Positions 26,390 through 34,014 of a stretch of 64,000 bases of DNA are shown in pieces. The stretch is from an uncultured Acidimicrobiales bacterium (GTDB lineage Bacteria > Actinomycetota > Acidimicrobiia > Acidimicrobiales > SHLQ01). Both the position numbers and the translations under genes were made by a program. The stretch spans positions 1 to 64,000 of the forward strand of contig CAKZVC010000016.1 in NCBI GenBank assembly GCA_937922235.1. The letters are read 5' to 3'. A model generated the notes under the pieces. The model had not been told where the DNA came from and made no database searches. It was given only the letters and a program-made list of their open reading frames with translations. Each line of letters opens with the position of its first letter. Position 1 is the stretch's first letter.

Positions 26390-27454
26390 TCACCGATGCG
26401 CGGCAACGCACTCGGCGAAGGCGTGAATATCGTCACCTGTCGTCGCAAACGACGTCACCATCCGCGCCAACTGCTCGTCTTCGGCGAGTTCACCGCTCGG
26501 CGGCATTGCGTTGGGATACCAGTCGTACATCGACACCCCGGCGTCGAGCAACGACGCGAAGAGCGCCTTGTCGAACACCACGAACGTCTCGTTCGATTGG
26601 CAGTCCCACGCGAGACGAACACCGTCGAGCTCACCAATCGTCGAGCGGAGGGTGTTGGCCATCTCGTTTGCGTTCCGCCCAAGTTCTAGCCAGTGATCGC
26701 TGTCGAGCCACGCCGAGAACTGCGCCCCGTAGAGTCGGGCTTTCGACGTGAGATGCCCAGTTCGTTTCATGCGGTATTCGAAGTCCTTCGCAAGCGTCGA
26801 ATCGAAGAAGACGATGGCCTCGGCGGCCACCGCTCCGTTCTTGCTCGCACCCAGGCACAGCACATCGACGCCGGCCTTCCAGGTGAGCTCGCTCGGGTGG
26901 ACGTCGAGGGCAGCAACTGCGTTCGCAAACCGGGCCCCGTCCATGTGCACGCTCAAGCCGTGCGACTTCGCCGTTTCATTCAACGCCCGAATCTCATCGA
27001 CCGAATACACCTGGCCGCACTCGTTGGCCTGCGTTAGCGAGAAGGCCTGCGCTTTGACGTTGTGCGGCGCATCGCTCGGAAGACGAGTGATCATGTCGTC
27101 GAGCTGAGCTGGTGTAAGCCGAACCTCGCGCTCGGGAACCGGCAGCACGGCCGCACCGCCGGTGAACAGCGCTGGCCCTGTCGACTCGTCGAGCAAGATG
27201 TGTGCCTGGTGATGGCAAACCACGCCTCCCCAAGGGTCGACCATTGCCGAGAGCGCAAGCATGTTCGCTGCGGTCCCGCTCGACACGAAAAACACCTCAG
27301 CATCGGTGTCCAATGCCTCGCAGACAGCAGCAGCGCCAGCCGCGGTGATGCTGTCCGCACCGTAAGCGTCGTGTGCACTCCCCCGGTAGGCCTCGGTGAT
27401 GGAGGCAAGCACCTTGTCTGATGCGCCGGCTTGATTGTCACTTCCGAAGATCAC
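26390..27454 (-). CDS. Threonine aldolase-family PLP enzyme
   Basis: This 354-residue protein has the fold-type I PLP layout of low-specificity L-threonine aldolases: FGSDNQAGASDKVLASI at the start, FFVSSGTAANMLAL for phosphate binding, HMDGARFANAVAAL with the cofactor-contacting Asp, and LCLGASKNGA containing the lysine that would bind PLP. It cleaves threonine or related beta-hydroxy amino acids to glycine and an aldehyde. The start is GTG 27454. It is last in a leftward run after patatin, ureohydrolase and HTH-regulator genes, with a 55-base gap to the patatin gene. Beta-eliminating lyases share the fold and are the main alternative. Confidence 0.9.
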   Translation of the reverse strand: MIFGSDNQAGASDKVLASITEAYRGSAHDAYGADSITAAGAAAVCEALDTDAEVFFVSSGTAANMLALSAMVDPWGGVVCHHQAHILLDESTGPALFTGGAAVLPVPEREVRLTPAQLDDMITRLPSDAPHNVKAQAFSLTQANECGQVYSVDEIRALNETAKSHGLSVHMDGARFANAVAALDVHPSELTWKAGVDVLCLGASKNGAVAAEAIVFFDSTLAKDFEYRMKRTGHLTSKARLYGAQFSAWLDSDHWLELGRNANEMANTLRSTIGELDGVRLAWDCQSNETFVVFDKALFASLLDAGVSMYDWYPNAMPPSGELAEDEQLARMVTSFATTGDDIHAFAECVAAHR

Positions 27455-27509
27455 CGGCCCAGTATTGCAGTAACCGCTCTGTCACTTGCAGTTACCACCA
27501 TGTCGGCAG

Positions 27510-28262
27510 CTACAACCGCGCAACCGCAGCAGCGCCTTCAGTAGCGAACGGTTCGCGATCGCGCCGCTCGGCGTGCGCAGCCTCCGACGGCATCACGACG
27601 ACCACCGGAACACCACGCTGCAACGGTTTTGCGAGCTCGGCGCGAAGTTGCGCTCGGTGGAATCGGGCTACGACCGTGCCTCCCGATGCCGGGATCATTG
27701 GAGCGATGACCACAATGACGTCGGGTTCGCGAACGAGGTCGGTATTGGTTGCCGAATGCACGGCACCATCGACATGCAACACGCCATCAACCTCGATCGG
27801 CTGATTCAGCCCTGGGATCGCAGCTGACGCTCTCACCACAGCCTCGACATCATTCGCGTCCGCAAGATGGTGCTCAACGCGCGTACCTGCCCGCCGAACC
27901 GTGACCGCGGTTGCACCTGGGTGGAACGGAGCATCAGGAACGTTGTAGGCCGCAATCTCCTTGTTCAGCGGGGCGAAGCGGGCGATGAGCCGACCCGCGA
28001 ACCGGCGCAGCGCAGCCGCTCCTCTCACAGCTTGGTTTGCGGGATACAGATGACCGTTCGCTACTTCGATAAGCGCATCGACAGAGCCAGCGACCGGTTC
28101 GCTACGACCGTTGAACGAGGCCGACACAAACGCACCAGCCGAAGTACCGATGATCTCGTGTGCCGAGCTCGCCCGCCACCGGGTGCGGTGTTCGAGCGCC
28201 TCGAGCGCAGCCCAGATAAACGGTCCGCCTGTTGGCCCACCTGCTCCGACTACAAGTGACAC
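27510..28262 (-). CDS. Patatin-like phospholipase
   Basis: About 250 residues. The patatin motifs are present: an oxyanion loop GAGGPTGGP near the N-terminus, nucleophile elbow GTSAG (G-x-S-x-G) and the dyad aspartate in HVDGAVHS. It should hydrolyse acyl esters of lipids. The open frame starts within the upstream ureohydrolase gene, but GTG 28262 lies after that gene's stop, is preceded by AGGAAA and starts the family core, so it is chosen. The 29-base gap to the upstream gene suggests cotranscription. The lipid substrate is unknown. Confidence 0.85.
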   Translation of the reverse strand: MSLVVGAGGPTGGPFIWAALEALEHRTRWRASSAHEIIGTSAGAFVSASFNGRSEPVAGSVDALIEVANGHLYPANQAVRGAAALRRFAGRLIARFAPLNKEIAAYNVPDAPFHPGATAVTVRRAGTRVEHHLADANDVEAVVRASAAIPGLNQPIEVDGVLHVDGAVHSATNTDLVREPDVIVVIAPMIPASGGTVVARFHRAQLRAELAKPLQRGVPVVVVMPSEAAHAERRDREPFATEGAAAVARL

Positions 28263-28291
28263 TTTCCTATCTTCGTTGGCGCCCAAGCGCG

Positions 28292-29281
28292 TCAGCCTTC
28301 CGGATGGGAGTCGGCGATCAAGCTCAAGATCTCGAACATGACGGCCATTGCCCTGTAGCTCGTCACCATGTTTGGGGAATCGATCGTCGGCATGAGGCAC
28401 ACGACGTCGCCGCCAATAACGTTCTTGCCGCGCACCGAGCGAATCAGCTGCATGACCTGGTCCATACCAAAGCCCTCGATCCCCGCCTCGATATTTGCCA
28501 CGCCAGGCGCCACCGACGGATCGAGACAGTCGAGGTCGAACGTGATGTACAGCGGCCGATCGCCGATCCGTTCATCGATGATCTCCATCACCTTCTCGGG
28601 TCCCATCTCGTCGTAATCGGTCTTCTTGATCACCTCGTAGCCAAGGTCGTAGCTCGGATCGAGCCATTCAAGCGACCGGGTGTTGCCGCGGATACCGACC
28701 TGCACGCTGTGCTCGGCGTCGACGTGCCCGTCGCGAACGAGGTAGCTCGCCCAGTGCGCCGCCGACTTGATGGCCCCCATGAAGTGGTCGACGTTGTGGA
28801 ATGCGTCGGTGTGGGCATCGAAATGAAGCAGGCACGCCTTCTCCCCTCCGGTCAAACGCGAATGCGACCCGGCAATGCCCTGGAGAATGCCTCCGGTAAT
28901 CGAGTGATCGCCGCCGATCGACACCGGGCGACAGCCCGCAGCGTCGATCGTTTTGTAGTAGTCGGTGATCATCTCGATCGACCGTTCGTTGTTGTTGCCC
29001 TCTGACAGCGGCACATCGCCAAGGTCGCGAATACGACAACGCTCCCAGGGATCTACGCCGAACTCGTTGTGTACTCGTCGACCGATCGCCGACACGTTTC
29101 GCACGGCTCGTGGGCCCAGATGCTGGTCGCGTTGGGTCGTCCCATTGCCGGTACTGTGTGGCACGCCAACAAGTCCAATATCGGCGTTCGCCGGATCGGC
29201 ATCGTGCTCGGCCCGGAACAGCGTCGGAATCCCATACCAGAAGATCCCGTCCATCAATCGTTGTGCATCATCTCGGCTCAT
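28292..29281 (-). CDS. Agmatinase/arginase-family ureohydrolase
   Basis: This 329-residue protein carries the dinuclear manganese motifs of ureohydrolases: GGDHS, HFDAHTD and TFDLDCLDP. The last conserved block is variant: GGDVVCLMPTID, where typical agmatinases have G-M-D-V-V-E-x-x-P-x-x-D. The metal ligands look complete, so hydrolysis of a guanidino compound is plausible, but arginine, agmatine, guanidinobutyrate or another substrate cannot be chosen by eye. It lies 44 bases downstream of an HTH regulator gene in a leftward cluster that may be nitrogen-related. Confidence 0.85.
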   Translation of the reverse strand: MSRDDAQRLMDGIFWYGIPTLFRAEHDADPANADIGLVGVPHSTGNGTTQRDQHLGPRAVRNVSAIGRRVHNEFGVDPWERCRIRDLGDVPLSEGNNNERSIEMITDYYKTIDAAGCRPVSIGGDHSITGGILQGIAGSHSRLTGGEKACLLHFDAHTDAFHNVDHFMGAIKSAAHWASYLVRDGHVDAEHSVQVGIRGNTRSLEWLDPSYDLGYEVIKKTDYDEMGPEKVMEIIDERIGDRPLYITFDLDCLDPSVAPGVANIEAGIEGFGMDQVMQLIRSVRGKNVIGGDVVCLMPTIDSPNMVTSYRAMAVMFEILSLIADSHPEG

Positions 29282-29325
29282 GGCCGCAAACGCTAGGGCA
29301 CTGAGACGACGTCCGCTGGGTTCAA

Positions 29326-29919
29326 TTACCGAACGTCAGCCAGATCCGCTGGATACGCCACGCCCTGAAGTCGGCGCAGGTATTCCGAATCGCTACCACC
29401 GGCGCGACGGCTCGCCCGGTTCACCGCGCCAGCAATGAAGTCTTTGACCTGCGCAAGCGACAACCCGAACTCCTGCACGATCGTCAAGGCGATGTCTCGG
29501 TCAGACAGATCGAGCATGGACACAAGCAGATCGGCCTCATGGCTACGCATGTGGACTGGCAGACCGTCGCCCAGGCGGCGCAGCGTGCGCACCGCCGTTG
29601 CGACGTAGGCCAGAAGCTCGCGGTTCGACATCAAGTCCGAGCGCAGCATCAACGAGATCCAATCGATCTCGCCACGTGTCGGCGACGGACATCGCCGTTC
29701 TTCTCCAGGGGCGACGTGCATTGCTTGGATGGCCGGACCGTACGTCCGCATGAGACTGCGGAGGATGTCTTTCGTCGGGCCGCTCTTGCCGTTCTCGATC
29801 TCGAGCAATCGTGTGAGGGGAATTCCCGACGCCGTCGCCGCCTCGTTCAACGTCATACCGGTAATGCTCCGGCATTCTTGCAGCGTGGTGCCTAATGATG
29901 ATTCGCAGTAGTCGACCAT
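29326..29919 (-). CDS. XRE-type helix-turn-helix regulator
   Basis: This 197-residue protein has an N-terminal helix-turn-helix of the Cro/CI type: LQECRSITGMTLNEAATASGIPLTRLLEIENG (about 12-43). A helical C-terminal domain of about 120 residues has no recognised family. The arrangement suggests a transcription factor with a dimerisation or ligand domain. It heads the leftward cluster of ureohydrolase, patatin and threonine aldolase genes and probably controls it or itself; two GAATTCGA repeats lie just upstream. Confidence 0.75.
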   Translation of the reverse strand: MVDYCESSLGTTLQECRSITGMTLNEAATASGIPLTRLLEIENGKSGPTKDILRSLMRTYGPAIQAMHVAPGEERRCPSPTRGEIDWISLMLRSDLMSNRELLAYVATAVRTLRRLGDGLPVHMRSHEADLLVSMLDLSDRDIALTIVQEFGLSLAQVKDFIAGAVNRASRRAGGSDSEYLRRLQGVAYPADLADVR

Positions 29920-30239
29920 GTGCCGCCGTTCTTTCTCGAATTTCGCCTTCGCCCAATTTCCATACTGGAGAATTCGACAAGCCCCATACGGAATTCGAGT
30001 GTCAAAACCGACACCCCTGGGTCCGAATGGTGCCTACGCGTCGCGCTTCATCCACAAACCCATCGGCGAATCCCCAAGAAATTCAACAAGATCCACAAGC
30101 TCATCCACTTGCACCTCACAGGCCCCGTTCTGCACAGTAAGAACACGAACAACACAAGCAACATGTCAAAAACAGCAGCCGCACATCGCCAGTCCACCGG
30201 CTACCGACCTCGAACACTCCTCCTATGAAAGGGATCACA
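29920..30239. other. 320-base intergenic region between divergent genes
   Basis: No convincing gene is visible here. It separates the leftward HTH-regulator gene from the rightward small gene at 30240. The part next to the regulator is relatively AT-rich and holds two GAATTCGA direct repeats 21 bp apart plus a small hairpin, GTGTC (29999-30003) with GACAC (30010-30014). Short open frames in it overlap each other and lack codon bias. It probably holds the promoters for both directions. Confidence 0.5.
29970..29998. promoter_or_regulatory. GAATTCGA direct repeat pair
   Basis: GAATTCGA occurs at 29970-29977 and 29991-29998, exactly 21 bp apart (two helical turns), 51 to 79 bp upstream of the HTH-regulator start. 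This geometry suits two protein dimers on one face of DNA. Regulatory function is inferred. Confidence 0.35.
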
Positions 30240-30428
30240 ATGGCCGCATTCTCCGTAGAACTCGCCAATGACCGCATCGAACAAGTCCAGGGCGTCGATG
30301 CGTATCAGCAGGAAGGGCCGCTCACCACGTTCTTCGCTGTCGAGTCCCAACGACTCGTCATCGACTCGTGGTCAACCAGGGTCGCATCGTTCCGTACGGT
30401 GGATATCAAGGCGGTACGACGGGCCTGA
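30240..30428 (+). CDS. Small protein of unknown function upstream of yqgE
   Basis: 62 residues, starting at ATG 30240 behind AAAGGGA. Its stop directly abuts the GTG of the YqgE-family gene, so the two are probably translationally coupled. It is soluble, has no cysteines and is predicted to form mostly beta strands (FSVELANDRIEQVQGVDAYQ, then TTFFAVESQRLVIDSW). It resembles no family I can name. The good ribosome binding site and exact coupling support it being real. Confidence 0.55.
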   Translation: MAAFSVELANDRIEQVQGVDAYQQEGPLTTFFAVESQRLVIDSWSTRVASFRTVDIKAVRRA

Positions 30429-31001
30429 GTGGTCAGCGTCGAACCGAAGACGTCAGTATGGGGAATGCTCTCGACCGGTTCCCTTCTGCTCGCCACGCCG
30501 AGCATGCATGAAGAGACTTTTGATCGCACTGTCATCTTCATCCTTGAACACGACGAGAGCGGGTCGATGGGCCTCGTGCTAAACCGTCCGAGCGACATGC
30601 TCGTCAGCGACGCTCTCCCCGACTTCGGTTCGCTCGCCCGACCCGACCGGCTCTTCCTCGGTGGTCCAGTCGAACAAGGCACCGCTCTAGTGCTCGCTGA
30701 ACCTCTCGATCCCGCTGCACCGGGAATGCACTTCATGCAGAACGGTATTGGCCTGCTCGACCTCACCGACGACGACAACCCCCGCATCATGCTTGAACGG
30801 GCTCGGGTCTTTTCCGGCTACGCCGGCTGGGGTCCCCGCCAACTCGAAACCGAGCTGCGCAACGGCGCATGGATCGTTGCGAACTGCGAACCGCAGGACG
30901 TGTGGAACTCCGACCATCAGACACTGTGGGCTCGCATCATGTCGCGCCTTGACCTGACCGAGTTCTTAGCTACGTACCCGAGCCAACCCTGGTTGAACTA
31001 G
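30429..31001 (+). CDS. YqgE/AlgH (UPF0301) family protein
   Basis: This 190-residue protein matches the UPF0301 family throughout: GSLLLATPSMHEETFDRTVIFILEHDESGSMGLVLNRPS, FLGGPV and FSGYAGWGPRQLETEL. The family is widespread and cytoplasmic, with a solved fold but no settled biochemical role. It starts at GTG 30429, directly after the stop of a 62-residue gene. The length is normal. It ends 18 bases before a convergent dioxygenase gene. Confidence 0.9.
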   Translation: MVSVEPKTSVWGMLSTGSLLLATPSMHEETFDRTVIFILEHDESGSMGLVLNRPSDMLVSDALPDFGSLARPDRLFLGGPVEQGTALVLAEPLDPAAPGMHFMQNGIGLLDLTDDDNPRIMLERARVFSGYAGWGPRQLETELRNGAWIVANCEPQDVWNSDHQTLWARIMSRLDLTEFLATYPSQPWLN

Positions 31002-31019
31002 CTGGCTTAACCCAAACCA

Positions 31020-31973
31020 CTAGCTCAAAAGGTTGATCTCCCAAAGCACCTTCTGGAGCGCGCTTTCGGCAGTCACCGTGCTGTACGCCAGGGGGTTCGC
31101 TTCCGTGACACAGCTCGGGATTGGGGCCAACACCGTCGAAGGCGTCGGATGACAGAACTGAACGACGCTCAGGCGCTCGCCCGGCTCCGCCGGGTCACCC
31201 ACTACTCGATGGTTACCTGGAGGCAGAATGCCATTCGTGAGCCGCTCGAGCATGAGCCCGGTGTTGATGACCATCTGCCCATCCGGAGGAATCGCATCGA
31301 CCCACTCACCTCCGATCAGCACCTGCAAACCCTTGGCCGTCGCACGGGGTAACGCGGTGATCAGGTTGATGTCGTCGTGGGCACCCGCCCACACGTGTTC
31401 ACCGCTCGGAGCGTCGGGCATCGGTGGGTAGCGAATCGCTCGAGTCAAGGTGGGCCCGTCCGTGACCATCTCGTCGAAAAAACTCTCAGCGCAACCGAGC
31501 CCAACCGCGATAATCCTGAGGAAACGCCGCTGAATCCCATAAATACGAGAATGGAAGTCGAGAAGCACCGACTCAATGCCGGGAACGGTTGCCTCGGGCA
31601 AGACCGGAGGGTTGTAGTTGCCGGGGTACGCCGTCTTTAGCGGATGCCCGTCAGGAAGCGACAGCCCCCAATTGAGCATCTCCTTCCAATCGGCGACATC
31701 CGATGATGCTGCCGTCTCGACAAGCAACCCGGTATACCCGGTTTGCCCAAAGCTCTCGGGAACCCGGTAGTGCTCCTTCTCATCAAGTGGGCTGGAGAAG
31801 AATTCGGCGAGCTTGCCGTACGCATCATCCAGCAGATCATTCGAGAGGTCGTGGGCGGTGTACACAAACCCGTTCGCCAGGCTTCGCATAACGCCATCAA
31901 CGACTGCTGCTCGCTGGGAGGCATCGCCGGTTTCAAACGCCAAGAGGTCTACGTCGAGAATGTCATTGCCCAT
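31020..31973 (-). CDS. 2-oxoglutarate/Fe(II)-dependent oxygenase (isopenicillin N synthase-like)
   Basis: About 317 residues. The N-terminal DIOX_N-type region (DVDLLAFETGDASQRAAVVDGVMRSLANGFVY) and the C-terminal jelly-roll match the isopenicillin-N-synthase-like dioxygenases. The iron ligands are His and Asp in WAGAHDDIN and His in GNHRVV, with Arg of ERLSVVQF as the likely 2-oxoglutarate contact. ATG 31973 is the start. Substrates in this superfamily range from secondary metabolites to ethylene precursors, and none can be assigned here. The gene is divergent from the reductase-like gene at 32033. Confidence 0.87.
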   Translation of the reverse strand: MGNDILDVDLLAFETGDASQRAAVVDGVMRSLANGFVYTAHDLSNDLLDDAYGKLAEFFSSPLDEKEHYRVPESFGQTGYTGLLVETAASSDVADWKEMLNWGLSLPDGHPLKTAYPGNYNPPVLPEATVPGIESVLLDFHSRIYGIQRRFLRIIAVGLGCAESFFDEMVTDGPTLTRAIRYPPMPDAPSGEHVWAGAHDDINLITALPRATAKGLQVLIGGEWVDAIPPDGQMVINTGLMLERLTNGILPPGNHRVVGDPAEPGERLSVVQFCHPTPSTVLAPIPSCVTEANPLAYSTVTAESALQKVLWEINLLS

Positions 31974-32032
31974 AGCCAAACACTATCGAGTCCCTACCCA
32001 TCGACGCTCGATTCGACGCCTAGACTCCGGTC

Positions 32033-33274
32033 GTGACCTCCCCTACTGACAGGCCGTACGACGTCATCGTGTACGGCGCAACCAGCTTTGTTGGCCAAAT
32101 CTTGTGCGCCTACCTTCGAGACCGTCACGGCGGCGGACGTGATTCGGCCAGCGACATCTCGTGGGCGATTGCCGGGCGGAACCCGGCCAAGCTCGACGAC
32201 ATCGCCGACGACCTGGGTCTCGGCGTCGATCACCTTGTGGCAAACGCCCACGACCCGAAGGCACTCGCCGAGATGGTGGCGTCTACTCGTGTCGTTATCT
32301 CGACGGTCGGACCGTACGCGTTGTATGGGTCCGAACTCGTCGACGCTTGTGTAACCGCTGGCACCGACTACTGCGATCTCACTGGTGAACCGCATTGGAT
32401 GCAGCAGATGATCGATGCCCATCACGACCGCGCCACCCGTTCGGGTTCCCGCATCGTCCATGCCTGTGGCTTCGATTCGATTCCCTCGGACCTCGGGGTT
32501 GCCTACACCCAGCGCATGGCTAACGAGCTTCTTGGTGAGCACTGCCACCAGATCTCCATGCGGGTCAAGGCCATGAAGGGCAGCGCAAGCGGCGGCACGA
32601 TCGCTTCGATGCTCAACATTGTCGAAGAGACAAAAGACAACCCCGATCTTCGGCGCGTGCTCACCAACCCGTATGCATTGGCCCCCGAGGGCATGCGCAG
32701 CGGAGTCCGTCAGCACAACGTCACTGTGCCCATGCGAGACGAAGCCTCCGATCGATGGGTTGCGCCGTTCGTCATGGCGTCGGTCAACACCCGCATTGTG
32801 CACCGCAGCCATGCGCTTCGCGGCCGCCCATGGGGGGACGACTTCTTGTACGACGAGGCCATGATCACCGGCAGCGGCCCGCTCGGCGCAGTGAAGGCCG
32901 GCGGCCTGACCGGCGGCCTCGGCGCGTTCATGGCAGCGTCCAGCGTCGGACCGGTCCGTGAACTCCTTGCCAACAAGGTCCTTCCGAAGCCTGGTGAAGG
33001 ACCTTCGCCCGAGGCCCAAGCGGCCGGGTTCTACGATCTTCGTTTCTACGGCACGACGCCATCGGGAACCACGATCACGACCAAAGTCACCGGCGATCAA
33101 GACCCGGGCTACGGCTCGACAGCCAAGATGCTCGGAGAAGCAGCGGCGGCTCTATTGGACGCTGATCCTGCAGACACTCCGGGCGGTTTCTGGACGCCGG
33201 CGACTGCCCTCGGCATCGACCTCGAGCAGCGCCTCGTCGAACACGCAGGACTGACGTTTTCTATCGTCGACTAA
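32033..33274 (+). CDS. Saccharopine dehydrogenase-like / trans-acting enoyl reductase family protein
   Basis: This 413-residue protein begins at GTG 32033 with a Rossmann motif VIVYGATSFVGQ. It continues with AIAGRNPAKL and STVGPYALYGSELVDACVTAGTDYCDLTGE, text typical of the saccharopine dehydrogenase-like family that includes the mycobacterial trans-acting enoyl reductase. Those relatives reduce lipid or polyketide intermediates with NADPH. No polyketide synthase gene is near, so the substrate here is unknown. It is upstream of the AlkB-like gene, but a LexA-type box between them suggests separate control. Confidence 0.87.
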   Translation: MTSPTDRPYDVIVYGATSFVGQILCAYLRDRHGGGRDSASDISWAIAGRNPAKLDDIADDLGLGVDHLVANAHDPKALAEMVASTRVVISTVGPYALYGSELVDACVTAGTDYCDLTGEPHWMQQMIDAHHDRATRSGSRIVHACGFDSIPSDLGVAYTQRMANELLGEHCHQISMRVKAMKGSASGGTIASMLNIVEETKDNPDLRRVLTNPYALAPEGMRSGVRQHNVTVPMRDEASDRWVAPFVMASVNTRIVHRSHALRGRPWGDDFLYDEAMITGSGPLGAVKAGGLTGGLGAFMAASSVGPVRELLANKVLPKPGEGPSPEAQAAGFYDLRFYGTTPSGTTITTKVTGDQDPGYGSTAKMLGEAAAALLDADPADTPGGFWTPATALGIDLEQRLVEHAGLTFSIVD

Positions 33275-33279
33275 CAGAA

Positions 33280-33295
33280 TCGAACACGCGTTCGT
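33280..33295. promoter_or_regulatory. Near-perfect LexA (SOS) box before the alkB-like gene
   Basis: TCGAACACGCGTTCGT matches 15 of 16 positions of the palindromic TCGAAC-N4-GTTCGA operator known for LexA in actinobacteria, and fully fits CGAACRNRYGTTCG. It ends 23 bases before the chosen start at 33319. A possible -10 (TGATAT, 33302-33307) lies just downstream. Confidence 0.75.
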
Positions 33296-33318
33296 CAACG
33301 ATGATATCGTGGACACTC

Positions 33319-33942
33319 ATGAGTGTGCTTCCCTTAACGCTGTTCGGTATCGGTGAACCCGTCATCTACTCAGCGTGGACACCATCACGCACCCAGCTCG
33401 ATCCGTGCTGTTGGGTCGACCACGCTCCCGGATTCCTCCTTGGAGCTGACGAGCTCCTCGGCAGACTCGATGACACCATGGAATGGTTCCGCGGAAAGCG
33501 CTTGATGTACGGCACCTGGTACGACGAGCCTCGTCTTACGGCGACCGATGCCAAAGCCGAGCACACCGTTCCCGACTCCATCGATGCCATCAGGTCAGAG
33601 CTCTCGACGCACTACGACCGCGCTTTTCGCGGGTTGTTCTGCAATTACTACACCTCTGGGAGCGACAGCGTTGCGTGGCATGCTGACCGCATTGGCCGCA
33701 CAGAGGTCGACCCACTTGTTGCCATTGTGAGCCTCGGAGGACCCCGACATTTTCTGCTGCGTCAGCAGTCAGGCGGGGCCAGTCACCGCATTCGACTCAA
33801 CTCGGGCGATCTGTTGATCATGGGCGGAGCAACCCAGCACCACTGGGAGCATGCGGTGCCCAAAACTGCGAGCGCTCCACCACGCATGAGCGTCACGATG
33901 CGCGCTGGCGGAGCGCCGCTTTCGACTCGAAACATCACCTGA
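33319..33942 (+). CDS. AlkB-like 2-oxoglutarate-dependent DNA repair dioxygenase
   Basis: About 207 residues. It has the AlkB core: NYYTSGSDSVAWHADRIGR with the iron-binding HxD, the distal His in HHWEHAVPK, and RMSVTMR with the two 2-oxoglutarate-binding arginines. Upstream text KRLMYGTWYDEPRLTA fits the nucleotide-recognition lid. Enzymes of this family oxidatively remove alkyl groups from DNA or RNA bases. ATG 33319 is chosen over ATG 33301 because the latter would overlap a likely -10 region. A LexA-type operator lies just upstream, implying induction by DNA damage. Confidence 0.87.
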   Translation: MSVLPLTLFGIGEPVIYSAWTPSRTQLDPCCWVDHAPGFLLGADELLGRLDDTMEWFRGKRLMYGTWYDEPRLTATDAKAEHTVPDSIDAIRSELSTHYDRAFRGLFCNYYTSGSDSVAWHADRIGRTEVDPLVAIVSLGGPRHFLLRQQSGGASHRIRLNSGDLLIMGGATQHHWEHAVPKTASAPPRMSVTMRAGGAPLSTRNIT

Positions 33943-34014
33943 CCGGTTTGCTAATTCGATAGAGGTTCGAACAAAAGTCGTTACTGTTCGCGTGCTTCAT
34001 GCCGATAGTTGGGC

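Noticed and set aside
33961-33980. Possible second LexA box before the GGDEF-EAL gene
   Set aside because: Only the left half (TCGAAC) matches; the right half is GTCGTT, so the palindrome is lost.
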